Origin: Cercis canadensis
Lineage: Eukaryota; Streptophyta; Magnoliopsida; Fabales; Fabaceae
Length of the DNA stretch: 64,000 nucleotides
Direction: 5' to 3'
NCBI GenBank assembly: GCA_003255065.1
Contig: QAOA01001300.1
Location: 635,308-699,307 of the forward strand
Shown: positions 38,735-49,818 of the stretch, piece after piece
How positions within the stretch are numbered: position 1 is the stretch's first letter
Layout: every line of letters starts with the position of its first letter
Program-made: the position numbers and the translations under genes
The notes under the pieces: model-generated
What the model was told of the DNA's origin: nothing
Databases searched by the model: none
What the model saw: only the letters and a program-made list of their open reading frames with translations

Positions 38735-41276
38735 TCAGAGAGAAAGATCAGCCAAGTCAAAAGTTCTAGTAACAGCTTTGCACCAAGATTCCACTTTCTT
38801 CTTCCTCAGCTCCTCGCTTAATACTGGACGAAAAATAGTAGGACTCTTAACCTTCTCTCCAGAAGCAAAAATATCCTCTTCTTTCCAAATCCCAACAGCT
38901 AACCCAGCAGCATACGCTGCACCCAACGCTGTTGTCTCTATGTCAGCTGGTCGAAGCACTGGACTCCCTAACAAGTCTGCCTGTAAAACATCATTGCCAA
39001 AAAAAATTAATCAATTATAGAATATATAACAGCAGTAACATCATATGTGAGAAAGAACATTCTCAGAAATGGTTCTCTGATACACAACCAAGTCTTCATG
39101 ATCTCAAACTACTATGGCATCTGCAATAACCTGTTCTTTTCTATGTACACTCTTCGTTATTTCATTTAAATTTCCTAGAGTCAGATGTGCAGAAGACAGA
39201 ATTACCCAAGAGTCAGCTACGAGAAAATCAGCAGTATGTCTACCAGAAAAAAACCAAATTTAACATTTCAGGGCCAATTACCCAAACTCAGACAATTTGT
39301 CATGTATGAAAGCAAAGGCTAACAGAACATGGAAATAAAGAAGCATTACAAACCTGAGACTAGGACCGAAAACATAAGAACAGCATAATCAGCAACAGAA
39401 ATAGTTATGAATATGTTTGTTTTAGCTGAAAGAGAGAAATTCAAATAGAAGGAATGCAAACAGTGAAAACCTGAATCTGCATCAAAAGGTTGTTGACAGT
39501 CGCCCCACCATCCACTCTCAGCAAAAAGTCCTTCTCTTTCTTATCCCCTGAATCTGAATCTTTGTGCATTGAATCCAACACATCTTTCACTTGAAAACAC
39601 ATGCTCTCTAGTACAGCTCGAGCAATGTGAGCCTTGCTTGTAAACCTTGTTATTCCAATACAAACCCCACGAGCGTCTTCACGCCACCATGGAGCAAACA
39701 ATCCACTAAAAGCAGGAACAAAATAAACCCCACCTGTGGAGTCAACCTGTGATGCCAGATCCTCTATCTGACTAGCACTATTAATGATTCCAAGACTGTC
39801 TCTAAGCCACTGAACAGCTGCTCCAGCAATAGCAATCGATCCTTCCAGTGCATAATTCGTTGGAGCTTTAGGGCCAAGCTTGAAGGCTAAAGTGGTTAGA
39901 AGACCATGCTTTGACCGAATTATATCTTGGCCAGTATTGAGAACTATGAAAGCACCTGTGCCATAAGTGCTTTTAGCCTCACCTTTACGGCATGCTTGTC
40001 CTAGTGTTGCGGCATGTTGATCGCCTAAACATCCTGAAATCGGGATACCAGTAATTGGCCATCCAGGAGCAATTTTTCCTATAACTTCAGAATTACTGAC
40101 AATTTTAGGCAGAATTTCTGCAGGTATTCCAAAGGTTTTTAAGGTGGCCGCATGCCAATCAAGGGTTTTGAGATCCATGAGCATTGTCCTCGATGCATTT
40201 GAAACATCAGTGACATGCAATCCTCCTTTTACCCCACCAGTTAAATTCCATATCAACCAAGTGTCTATAGTTCCAAACAGAGCATCTCCTTTCTTTATAG
40301 CCGCCTTGACTGCATCCACATTTTCCATCAACCACAGCAATTTAAGAGCACTGAAATATGTGCTTATAGGCAAACCACATGTCTCCACAAAATGAGTTCT
40401 CCCTCCAGGTAATTCCTTTTCCAATTTTCTGTTTCAAGAGAAATCCAATAACATTTAAAACATTTCTTACAACAATGAATAATACAATGCCCAAAATACG
40501 TATGCATATATATAAGAGAGAGCAACTCCAAACATGAGAAGCAATCCAGATATACACATGATAGGTCCACTGATTAACCAGAAAATCTTGCCCGGGTTAT
40601 CTTTAGATCCAAGGAATTAGTATCAATCAAAATATGAAATAAACCCAGAAAGGAAAAAAGGTTCAATATAATATTAGTATCAATCAAAATATGAAATAAA
40701 CCGAAATAAGAAGTATTAAATTCAGGTTTACATCATCCAACAAAATGGCTATCGTAAGAGTCAAAATTGCGACGGAAATTACAAAGCAGATGACACAAAA
40801 CGAGAAGGGAAAAAAGAACACCTGCAAATTGAACTGGTTCGACCATCCATCCAAACAATAGCGTTGTAGAGAGGGCAACCAGTGGATTTACTCCATAAGA
40901 GAGTTGTCTCCCTCTGATTGGTGACACCAATAGCTTTCAATCCCTTGTCCACGTTGAACCCGTTTGCAGTGGCCTTGTCCAGAGCCTTAGTAATACACAC
41001 CTTCACACTCTCCAATATCTCCATTGGATCATGCTCCACCCATCTACTCGCAGAGAATAACAGAGAATTAAAAAACCCAGAAAAATTTTTTCAGAAAAGA
41101 AATGAAATTGGAAGGGGGAGAAAGAGGAGTAATCATGGTTACCCTGCTTCTGGGTAGAACTGAGTGAACTCGACCTGGTGAGACCCGATGGCGCGAGCTG
41201 AGCGGTCGTAGATTAAGAATCTGGTGCTGGTGGTTCCTTGATCGATTGAGCCAATGAAGACCTCCTCTTTCGACAT
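38735..41276 (-). CDS. GLI1: Glycerol kinase (GLI1/NHO1 type)
   Basis: Four exons on the minus strand, 41143-41276, 40822-41043, 39471-40428 and 38735-38980, give 519 residues, close to the 522 of Arabidopsis GLI1. The start is the ATG at 41276 because the protein begins with the nucleotide-binding block [13 protein letters not shown]. Other landmarks are NQRETT, the first FGGY signature ([13 protein letters not shown]), [19 protein letters not shown], the second FGGY signature (GVCIGITRF to ARAVLES) and [10 protein letters not shown]. The enzyme phosphorylates glycerol to sn-glycerol 3-phosphate with ATP in the cytosol, the entry step of glycerol catabolism. The Arabidopsis gene is also NHO1, needed for nonhost resistance to Pseudomonas. 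All catalytic blocks look intact. Confidence 0.96.
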
Positions 41277-44070
41277 TTTTGCTCACTAACTTCGTCTTCC
41301 CCTCCTTCTCCTTCTTGCTTTAGATGATGTTGAGGTATGTTGTTTATGGGTCTTCTCCCGAAAAGAGAGCGAGAATGTTGGAAATTGCAAAGTTTGTATT
41401 TTTTTTATTATAGTGGTGTAGATTAGATTAGAGAAGATATCCATCATGGTTGACTCGGGAACGATTCTTTGGGAATGACGGAGGAGGATTAATCCAAAAT
41501 GCAAAACATTAACTATATCGAAATGATTAGGAATAATGAAATTTTATAATCCTAATCCCCAAGAGATGTTTTTTAATTCATTCCTTTAAGGACAAATTTA
41601 TGAGTATTACACAGACTATTTTTCTTGTTTCGGAAATTACCTTTATAAATTGATTCAGGTGAAATACAAGAAAGGAAAAAAAGAACAAACGAAGAACATA
41701 GTGTTTGGCGTGAATAGAAGAAGAATCTAATCCAAACTAGAAGAGAGGGTGAGGAAAAGTAATCATGAACCACAAATAACAAAATTATTAGGTAAAAATT
41801 AAATTAAAATGTGACTATAAATAGAAAAATGTTATTTATCACGGAAATTTATAGTAAAAATTAATCTAGAATGGATATATCATGTGTTCCCATGAAAAAC
41901 GTAACTATATATAGATTAAATAGCAGTGGATATTAATAACTAACATTAGTAAATGCTGGAGTTCTTGGTTTGCTCAACGACTTTGGAGGATCACCAACCG
42001 CCACGTGACCTCCGCATTTGAATCTATTAACGGTTGGGGTAAGTTGATTTTGCACCTCCTCGAGCATCTCACGGACTACGTTTCGCTTTTGCGCCTTTTG
42101 GCGTTTCGTTTTGGGCAAGACACGTACACATAAGTTATAACACACACGCATACTCGTGCTTAAGTCAAAAGTCAATTTGCTTATCCAGTCTACAAATTAT
42201 AAAATAACTTGATGTTCAAGATGAGCATTGATGCCTACCTAAGAGTGATTTCAACACTTTGTTGCATCCTGTGAATGATACAGCTGCCACGACTCAAAGT
42301 TTGTAATGGTTGTAAATAATAATATCATGAAACTTTACTTCCAAGAGCTAGAGAATTATAAGATACAATCATAAAATTACAAAGGTAGAGCATCATTTAT
42401 GCGCTTTCTATTGTTTCTTATTTTATCATTTATGAACTCAAACCTAAATAACTGAAGACCAAATTCAGAGCTTCAGACAAGCCCAATAGTCCTCCCATAA
42501 CTACTGTGTACTGAAAACCCCACTAGCCTCGATTAAATTCACAGTTCATAAGTCCAGGAAATAAAAAATGGACCATTTTTCTTTTCAATGAATTCCGGTT
42601 TTCCATGAGTAAAAGTTATTTTATTATTTGTCTTTAATCAGTTGAAAAATATCATCGGCAGAAGATTCGTGGTTATGTAAAAGAATAATAAAAAATTGCA
42701 CCCAGTATTTCTTTAACTTCAACTTTTTCGCTGCCACGTCACGACTTGCACGCACGCATATATGCCCTGTCCGAATAAGCCTTTCCCGGTAATAACGCAT
42801 TCCAACCTTCTTAGTACTATAATTTATTATTAATTAATTAATATAACTAATTACTAATTAGGCCCTTTTCAAAACACAAAAAAAAAAAAAAAGTAAAAAT
42901 TACTCGGCAATTATATGACCATAAATTATTTCTTCAACAAAAGAGAGTATATATTACAGTTTTTAATATTATTAAATGAAAGTGAATTGTGGATTTATTT
43001 TTCAAGTCATACTCATTAGCTTCCCAAAAATATAAGAAAGAAAGCGTAAAATATTTTAAAATTTTATTATTGAGATTGTTTAGGGCAGAGCAGGAAGATG
43101 GCATTGCCCGTTCCTATTTTAAATGCAGATTCCATCCAGAAAGGGAAATCACGGTCTGTAAATGCTGCTTCAGATTAGCAGACAATGTAGTGAAGTGGAA
43201 CTCCTTTTGCAATCCATGATTTAAAATATAACTCTTCATAATCAGCACATATATATTGATTGCCATATGCCTATTATTATTTTAAATCTGTAAAAAAAAA
43301 ATATGTAAAAGTTGTTGCAAGTTAATAACATCTAATTGAAATCCACATGACAAAAGTAATATAACAATAATAGTCACTCTGTGGAATTACTTTATAAAGT
43401 GGTCCATTTGAAGGAATAGGGAGGGAGAAGGAGAATCTCTCTCTCTCTATACCCAACTTTTTTTAATAATAAACTAACTTTTACCATGTTACTTCAAATC
43501 CCAAATTTTATCCAACTAAAAATCACTTGAGCCACTAGAATCATGGAAATAAAGAATAATTTAGAGAGCTAAAAAATAAGACTTGCGTCGCGTCACACCA
43601 AATCTTGGCTCAAGAGGAGTATGACAGACGACTAGATCACATGAAACACAGATATTGTTTTACATGCATAATTAAGATTTTGTCGGTATTAAAGTAAATT
43701 CTTAAGATTTCCCAATAAATTATTAAGATTTTATAATTTAGCGGTACTAAAATCATCATCAAAATCGATATGTTAATGCGTTCGAATTTAATTGCGTAGC
43801 TGTCATATATGCATCTTATGGGCTATATCATCAGTTTCATTAACTTAGTTGGCTAACTATTACAATTGGAGTTGACTAAAAGTATGGGGCTTAGTTATTA
43901 AAATTGGAAAACATAAGGGATCAAATTATAATTTTTAGCAAACTAGACAGACAAAAATGTATTTAAGCTTATATTTTAATTTTCACATTTTATGTTGAAT
44001 TCATTTGAAAATTTATTGATTTGCAAAGTGATACTTTATCAAGGAGTCATTAAAATAACTAGTGAATTAC

Positions 44071-44258
44071 GGTTTAATCTCTCCCTTGGTTAATTCCTTT
44101 TTTATTTTTTCCCTGGCCTTAGCTAGTTGAAAAAATATTAAGAAACAAAAGACTGGTTAAAATNGGTTTAATCTCTCCCTTGGTTAATTCCTTCTTCTTT
44201 TTTTCCCTGGCCTTAGCTATTTGAAAAAAATACTAAGAAACAAAAGACTGGTTAAAAT
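44071..44258. repeat. 93-bp near-duplicate across a single N
   Basis: The block 44071-44163, starting GGTTTAATCTCTCCC, recurs from 44165 with several small differences; one N at 44164 separates them. The divergence fits two alleles rather than an old repeat. Confidence 0.8.
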
Positions 44259-44516
44259 ATTCTAAGATGACAATCAAATAATTAAGCACTAAAGAGGGTA
44301 CTTTATTAAGAAAACTCTGAAATTAATACTACAAATGAAAAGGGTAATTTTTACGTTAACATATGTGTGGTGAAATAGCTATTCATAGGCTAATAACTTA
44401 GTTTTTTCATTTAATCCCTTGTCCTCTTTTCTTGAGTTGTAATATACCAAAAAAACAGAAAAAGTACCTCAAGGAGAAAGAAAAATACTAATTAGAAAAG
44501 TTTAAGTCATATTTAA

Positions 44517-44989
44517 GGGTTTGTTTTGGAGTTAAAATTTAGGGGAAATGAGATGAAAGGAAATGAGTAAATTTGTCCATCCCCTTGTTTGGAAGTTCAA
44601 GATTAAAAAATAAAAGAAAATCAAAGGGTAACCTCAAACCCCCACATTCATTTTTTGCATTCACTTTTGTGTTTCTCCAATTTAAGGAGTTTGAAGAAGA
44701 AAAAAAAGTAGTTTACTATTATACCTCTATTTATTTCTTCAAATTTTTTTTCAAATACTATTTAGATAACATTATTAAATTTTATATTAAATATATTTAC
44801 TTTATAAATAAAAAATAAATTTGTAAAATTATAAATTTATATTTATTTCTTTTCTTTTTCTTTCCTTTTGCTCATTTTAATTATCCAAACAAGAGAAAAA
44901 AAAATCTCTCTCATTCCCTTCCTTTCATTTCCCTCCCTTTCCTCTTATATCCTTCTCCTTCCTTTTCCCTTCAACTCCCAAACAAACCC
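44517..44989. mobile_element. MITE with GGGTTTGTTT terminal inverted repeats
   Basis: The left end GGGTTTGTTTTGGAGTT matches the inverse of the right end (AACTCCCAAACAAACCC) with one mismatch over 17 bp. The complementarity continues loosely inwards: the left arm is purine-rich and the right arm pyrimidine-rich. The element is about 473 bp, very AT-rich in the middle, and has no transposase. I could not find a convincing target-site duplication, so the superfamily stays open. Confidence 0.75.
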
Positions 44990-45685
44990 ATAGTTTTCTN
45001 TAGAAAACAACAAATATGTATTATTGCCTTACGGATAAGTGGAGTCAAGCACGTGTTGCAATCACATTAGGGAGATAATTTGCTCAGTTAATTAATACGT
45101 TAAAGTGCTACCAGGTGTGCGATGATGGATTAACAAAATAATGGCAGCATTATCTTACTTTACTGTTTTTCTTTCCATCATTAACAGGTATATAATACTT
45201 AAATCCAGAACCTGTCTACATGTCGTAGAACATTCTTTTGTGACCTAAGTCATGATTCATGATTCATGATTCTTTCATTTTTCTTTAATGCGCCACTAAT
45301 GTAACAGTAAAACTTTACCGAAGAAAGTCTAATAAGGAAAAAGTAATAAAAACTCTTACTATAGAACTCCAATGCTCCCCAAAAGGCTAAAAGGTCTAAA
45401 AACAACCTCTCATGTAGATTTGAAACTTTCATAATTTATAGATATCTATAAAAAAATATATCCTATACAAGTAGATTGACAATACACCATTACTAATCAA
45501 GTTCTTAATTTATATGAATCGAATTTAATTATGTACCTTTGAAGGTTCTATTTATTTAATATATAGGATTTAATGTAATGTTCTTCTAATAATGAATGTT
45601 AATACATATAAAATTTTTTAAGGTATATATTCTATATTTAAAAAATTTAGACTGAATGATAAATTAACAAAAGATTGCCATATAA

Positions 45686-45872
45686 CCAACAAGGTATTGG
45701 CTCAATAGAAGTAGACTGAGTCACAAGGTGTTATAGGCCAAAGATCATGAGTTCAAATATTTGGAGTTGTACTTGTTAAGAGGTATTTATCGGTTACTGA
45801 TTCCGTTTCGAACATGGATTAGTCCTATATTCAAAAGGTGTAAAAATATCCTGAGTGTAAACAAAAAAAGAA
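45686..45872 (+). mobile_element. tRNA-derived SINE candidate
   Basis: A box-A-like segment (TGGCTCAATAGAAG) is followed about 45 bp later by a box-B-like segment (GAGTTCAAAT), the layout of an RNA polymerase III promoter. The unit ends in an A-rich tail (AAACAAAAAAAG). It is flanked by a 12-bp duplication with one mismatch, ATTGCCATATAA at 45674-45685 and ATTGGCATATAA at 45873-45884, as expected from LINE-driven insertion. The box sequences have drifted from tRNA consensus, so the copy is not new. Confidence 0.65.
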
Positions 45873-48800
45873 ATTGGCATATAATAGGTCTCATGTGAAT
45901 TTTCTTTTACTTCATTTCATCGTGAAAGAAAGAAACTAAATTTTTAAAGGCCTACATTTTTCATCATTTAATACATTTTAATAGTAAAAAAATAGTTTAA
46001 ATTCGATGTTATTATGAAGCTAATATTAAAATATAGCAACATTTGAGTATTGACTTCGATTATGAAACTTAACATATTTTTTTTAAAAAAAATATAGTAT
46101 TGTACACATTACTTATCTTCTCAAATTTGTAATCATCGAAGGCCTTAATTAATTTATATTATAAATTTAACCAAGTTTATTTATTTTTCAAACAACTCAA
46201 ATTTAATTAACTCTATAAAAAGTGTAAGAATTGAATATTAAGTTTACCATTTATTTTTCACGCAAGGTGAGAAGACAAGTTAGTATCCTCACCTTATAAT
46301 ACAAGGCACAAACTAGTGGTACTTCACAAATAAAAAAATAGAAAAAAATTAAAACTTGGCGGTACTTATAGTCAAGGATGGGTTTGGGACATGTTGTTAT
46401 TTTTTGTTCTAGCAGTGCCCCTATTAAAATTAGGTGAAACTTTCATATACGGTATAGGATTATGCTTACTAGACATATAAAAGTGAGCTTTATTTGTAAG
46501 ATTTATTTTTATATTTTGATGGAGCGAGAATTATATAAAGAAAAAAATATTTAAAAAACATAAATAAAGATCATAGTATGATTTATTTTTTTATTATAAT
46601 TTAGAACCCAATAAAGGCAATAAGTCAGCTCCAACTTCTGGTTTTGGCCGATTTACCCCGTCTTTCTTTGTTTCTTTTTTGGGTTTTGCCTCGTTGTCTT
46701 GCAAAAAAAAAAAGCCAAAATGGTGGGACGTCTCACATCTTGATTAGGATATAGTTTAAAAGGCAACCAGTAATGTTGGAGTTGAGTGAGGCAATCAATT
46801 AAGACCCGGATGTGGGTCCCCAAAAATGCCATGGCTCCAATCCAATGGGGGACCACCTTGAGAGGCGAGTGAGTCCAGTCTTGAAGCTCACATCATCACA
46901 TTTAATTTGCCGATACATTACTCTCCATATCTTTTGTGCGACTCTGTCTCTCCCTGCCTCTCTCCGCACATGTAGTTGTAGATAACACCTCTTCCCAACC
47001 GCTATTTAGTATTTACATTCATTCTCATTATTTTTTGGTCGCACTCCACATTTTTCTATCATAAAAAGAAGAAATAAAATAAAGTGAATGTTCCTAAAAT
47101 CTTAAAGAGCAAAGGAATGAAATTATTTCTTAAAGTAGCACCATTTAAGGCAATCTAACATATAAAAAGTAAAAATTATACCATTGCACGTAAAGATAAA
47201 GATGTTGCTTCCATTGAATCGACATATCTTTAGTTTATACTATAGGACGCTTTCAAAAACTAAAAAGAAATAAAAAAAATCCATGTTAATTAATTAATTG
47301 AAATGCATAATCAAGTTTAGGTAAGACAGACATTTATATACATTATTCATAAATTAATTATGCACTCCTTTAATGTTCTTTTGGTGCACCATTAGGAGGG
47401 ATGTCTAAATTGATCACTCCAAATGTACTGCGCAAGGCCAGATTAGCAAGCAATCAGCAACTAAGTTGCCTTCATTCTAAGTATGTTGAATAGTCACTGT
47501 CCAAGATCGAGACAAAAACTCGTTAACACGAGGAAAGCAACAAAGCTCACCCCGTTACGTAAAATTGTATTATTCTAAATAAAATAAAAAATATGATTAT
47601 CAAGTAAGAGATATAGTTTTTAAGGCAATATGTCTATCATTAAATATTGGATAAATCAATTTATAGATCATATTCATAGAAGATAGACGTTTCTCTATGT
47701 TATATACATTCATTGTAATACGATTGTATTTCAATTTTGCACATGAACAAAATCGGTATATTTTATAGGATAATAATTTAAAATCTATTAAACATGATTA
47801 TTTTTTCTCAGAAATAAACTAAGATTGGTATTTTTTTTTTCTTGATGTGAAGATTAGTATGTTTTGTAATTTGGTTTTATCCACTAAATTTTTAACTGCA
47901 AATAAAAGTACCGTTAATATTTAATTGATAAAACGAATAATATAACTGTATTTTTATCAAAAAACTATAGAGACATTAAAGATATACTCATATAGAAGGG
48001 ACTGATACTTTCATTTTATCTTGCTGTCCATTGATAATTTATAGCAGGTGATTATAAAAGTGAAATTGAAAGGTGGAAATGAAAAAACAAAAACAAAAAC
48101 AAAAAAAGAAAAAGAAAATATTGTTATCCGGTAGAATGCTTTGCACGCCATTCAACACACGCTACGTCAGAGTTACGGGAGCCGTTCGAAAGGAACCCAC
48201 GATATCCTCAACTACAATTTACGCGGTGGCATAATCCTCTGCCACGACCCACAGTAAATTCAGTAATCAAATTACCCTTCATTCTTCGTAGAAAAAGGGT
48301 AATCGACACCATCTATGGTCGTACTCGCTCAAAATTTCTGGTCCCACATACCATCCATGTCCCACTTAGTACCCAACGCTTATGGAAGCTTCCATGTAGA
48401 ACCCCAAAAAGGACACGTTGACGGTACACAAAGCGAGTATGAACAGCAGCGTCTATAGCACACGCTAAAGTTATTTCACACCACTTCCGCCTAATTTCAT
48501 TACAATAAATGCTATGCGCACATTATATTATATTTTTCACACTACGTCACATTTTTATTTTTTATAAATTAAATTAAATTTTTAATTGAGAAATTAATGA
48601 AAATATGATATTTCAATATTTTTGAGAAATTTATAAATTAATTTTATTATATGTACTTGTATATTATCACACTATTTAAATTTTAAAATGCTTTTTTTTA
48701 ATCAAAATTTAAAGTGATTTTGTATCACATTAGTTGAAGTAACAAAATCTGAATGATATAAAATAAAAAATTAAGTGAATCTATTAAAATTAAATTATAT

Positions 48801-49818
48801 TATGTGTGAAAATACCACCATTCAAATAATATATTAATAACATTTATAAAGTTTTAACCGGGCTAGGTCACATAAAAAAAAAGGTTTAGGTAAAGCATTT
48901 ATTATTCATCCATTAATACTAGATAAGAATTTTAATAATCATTAAATTTCTTTTGGGTACATTAATAATAATTAATTTATATACGGTTATGCTTGAAAAA
49001 GATTTAGTTATTTTCTTAATGTGATATTTCCTTATTTAAAAATAAAATATAAAATAAATGGGTTAATTTAATTTGTAAGAATCAAATTATTTTGTTTATA
49101 AATCTTATGTTTAAATTTTATTGTGAACAATCTTTTTTATGTAGGTAAGTTCTGTAAAATACTATTGTAAGCTCTAACATACCTTAATTTTGAAATGAGA
49201 TAGTCTCTCTTTACCTNCTTTGCCTTAAATTTTTAGTTTAAAAAAATAAAATATAAACAATAATAAATGTTGATTTACTTTGTTTTAGTGGTTAGTATTA
49301 TTATGATAATATTATTGGTAATTAAAATGTATATTTTTTATATGAAATTTTTTTAAAATGTATATAAATAAATATTGCAATATAAATATTTTATTTTTAA
49401 AAAATTATACAAATAATTGTTATAGTTGTTATAAAGTGTTTATTATAAACCTCTATGTTATTTTGTAATAAGAGTATATAATTATCGAAAAAAAAATGTG
49501 TTGTGTGACAAAGTGTGAAGATAAAAGACTCCTTGCTTACTTTTTCCTCGTCTTATTCCTAGGCATCCGCCTTTGGGTGATTGTGAATATCAAGGTTCCA
49601 ATCTGACGGCAGCGAATTCAGATGCAACTTGGTGCTCGGACATTGACTGTACCCTAACATTCTCTCTCCATCCTCTGATCGGTTCTCATTATAAATCAGC
49701 ATTTCCCTCGCCGCACTCGAGCTCACTCTCTGCGTGACTGTTTTTCTTTTCATTGCCGGTACGCGAATATTGCATCTTCCGTCCATAGGACACCGGCGGT
49801 GCTAGGTTTCCGGCGATA

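Larger units (their letters stand above)
41277..49818. other. Gene-poor, AT-rich intergenic region
   Basis: No exon chain with a recognised domain is seen over 8.5 kb. It contains the MITE at 44517-44989 and the SINE candidate at 45686-45872. A near-duplicate across an N lies at 44071-44258, and lone Ns at 45000 and 49217. Two GC-richer patches (about 46640-46960 and 48120-48500) stand out from the AT background. A CACGTG box occurs at about 42003. Confidence 0.7.

Noticed and set aside
41933-42175. Open frame on the minus strand with a Lys-rich start and a CACGTG box
   Set aside because: It has no ATG at the expected place, no recognised domain and no flanking exons. Kept only as an intergenic note.
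43000-43219. Open frame containing several cysteines (CKCRFH-, CKCC-like spacing)
   Set aside because: Cysteine spacing does not match a known zinc finger, and the surrounding DNA is AT-rich with no splice-linked partner.
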